50,242 bases of DNA, taken from contig DKBH01000061.1 in the NCBI GenBank assembly GCA_002451165.1, forward strand, positions 48,103-98,344, read 5' to 3'. The stretch is from Nitrospiraceae bacterium UBA6905 (GTDB lineage: Bacteria; Nitrospirota; Thermodesulfovibrionia; Thermodesulfovibrionales; UBA6898). Below, piece after piece: positions 49,398 to 50,242 of this stretch; the stretch's first letter is position 1; every line of letters begins with the position of its first letter. The notes beneath the pieces are model-generated. The model had not been told where the DNA came from. It saw only the letters and a program-made list of their open reading frames with translations, and made no database searches. The position numbers and the translations under genes are program-made.

Positions 49398-49575
49398 ATC
49401 TCGTGTCCGAAAAAAGCTCGACAAGCAGCGCAATAAAGAAGATATCCAGTCGCAGGATGCGGGACATTACTTCATGTTTTCTGAAACACGGGTTGATCAT
49501 CATCGCGATCGCCCCATACCGTTCATCGGCCCCTGCATCTTTTCGCGCATCTCAGAATAAGGAGAAAAACCGAGC

Positions 49576-50242
49576 ATGAAAAATCTTTCGAGCAAACGAA
49601 TTTTGGTTACCGGCGGGGCGGGATTTCTCGGGTCGCATCTCTGCGAACGGCTGCTGAAGGAGGGGCATGAGGTGCTCTGCGCTGACAACTTCTATACCGG
49701 CCGCCGCCAGAACATTGCCCACCTTGTATCAAACCCCCTTTTCGAAGTACTGCGCCACGACATCTGCTTCCCCCTCTATGTCGAGGTGGACGAGATCTAC
49801 AACCTCGCCTGTCCGGCGTCCCCCATCCATTACCAGTTCGATCCGGTCCAGACGACCAAGGTGAGCGTGCACGGTTCGATCAACATGCTGGGGCTTGCAA
49901 AACGGGTAAAGGCGAAGATCCTCCAGGCCTCCACCTCGGAGGTCTACGGAGACCCCGCGGTCCATCCCCAGCCCGAGTCTTACTGGGGCAATGTGAACCC
50001 CATAGGCCTCAGGTCCTGCTATGACGAGGGCAAGCGGTGCGCAGAGACGCTCTTCTTTGACTACCATCGCCAGCATGGACTGAAGATCAAGGTGGCGCGG
50101 ATATTCAACACCTACGGTCCGCGCATGCATCCCAACGACGGCAGGGTGATGTCCAACTTCATTGTCCAGGCGCTCCAGGGGGAGGAAATTACGGTCTACG
50201 GTGACGGCAGCCAGAGCAGGAGCTTCTGCTATGTGGATGATC
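49576..50242 (+). CDS. UDP-glucuronate decarboxylase (UDP-xylose synthase), 3' end outside window
   Basis: The frame starts at ATG 49576 and is open to the window edge (222 codons). It encodes ILVTGGAGFLGSHL (9-22), LRHDI, YNLACPASPIHYQ (75-87), QASTSEVYGDP, and Tyr149/Lys153 in SCYDEGKR, then RIFNTYGPRM. The NLACPASP and STSEVYGDP pattern with YDEGK is specific to UXS-type decarboxylases, which make UDP-xylose from UDP-glucuronate with NAD retained. AAGGAG stands about 13 nt upstream. The upstream epimerase uses the same substrate, so the operon supplies UDP-GalA and UDP-Xyl. It is truncated only by the window. Confidence 0.93.
   Translation, partial: MKNLSSKRILVTGGAGFLGSHLCERLLKEGHEVLCADNFYTGRRQNIAHLVSNPLFEVLRHDICFPLYVEVDEIYNLACPASPIHYQFDPVQTTKVSVHGSINMLGLAKRVKAKILQASTSEVYGDPAVHPQPESYWGNVNPIGLRSCYDEGKRCAETLFFDYHRQHGLKIKVARIFNTYGPRMHPNDGRVMSNFIVQALQGEEITVYGDGSQSRSFCYVDD

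Overview
The window is a large surface-polysaccharide locus from a Gram-negative bacterium of medium GC. Two Wzm/Wzt-type ABC exporters, a PglB-independent (Gtr-like) side-chain module, a polyprenyl-phosphate sugar phosphotransferase, a TIGR04176-type EPS-associated MarR regulator and the typA gene suggest the Nitrospirota or the former Deltaproteobacteria. That placement is an inference from gene style, not a proof; no rRNA, tRNA or CRISPR array was seen.

Region 1 (1-18.5 kb, + strand) is rich in sulfotransferases. It holds a 5'-truncated sulfotransferase, a protein of unknown function, the first Wzm/Wzt exporter, then more sulfotransferases interleaved with glycosyltransferases. These include a 999-residue sulfotransferase-GT4-GT2 fusion and a 692-residue GT2-GT4 fusion. 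UDP-GlcNAc 2-epimerase (WecB) and a sugar-nucleotide epimerase close the region. The genes overlap or lie close together, so the region probably makes and exports a sulfated, ManNAc-containing glycan. A 1.07-kb stretch without a recognisable gene follows.

Region 2 (19.6-27.5 kb, +) encodes GDP-L-fucose synthase, a CgeB-like glycosyltransferase, a second Wzm/Wzt pair with a Wzt C-terminal domain, and an 823-residue double methyltransferase with a 28-residue-periodic coiled coil. The last protein resembles a WbdD-style chain terminator and length ruler. Region 3 (27.6-35.0 kb, +, visibly more GC-rich) is a tightly coupled gtrB-methyltransferase-gtrA operon with two tandem 830-residue multi-spanning GT-C-like proteins, separated by a small one-helix ORF. 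Region 4 (35.5-42.7 kb, +) has five glycosyltransferases around a cupin/aminotransferase/methyltransferase cassette that probably builds an N-methylated amino sugar.

Region 5 (43.0-47.2 kb, - strand) carries the initiating sugar phosphotransferase downstream of typA, and a small membrane protein with its own terminator. Region 6 (47.2 kb to the end, +) begins a new EPS operon. Its long leader has a perfect 27-bp palindrome, an ops (RfaH-type) element and structured RNA, followed by the MarR-type regulator, UDP-glucuronate 4-epimerase and a UDP-glucuronate decarboxylase cut by the window edge.
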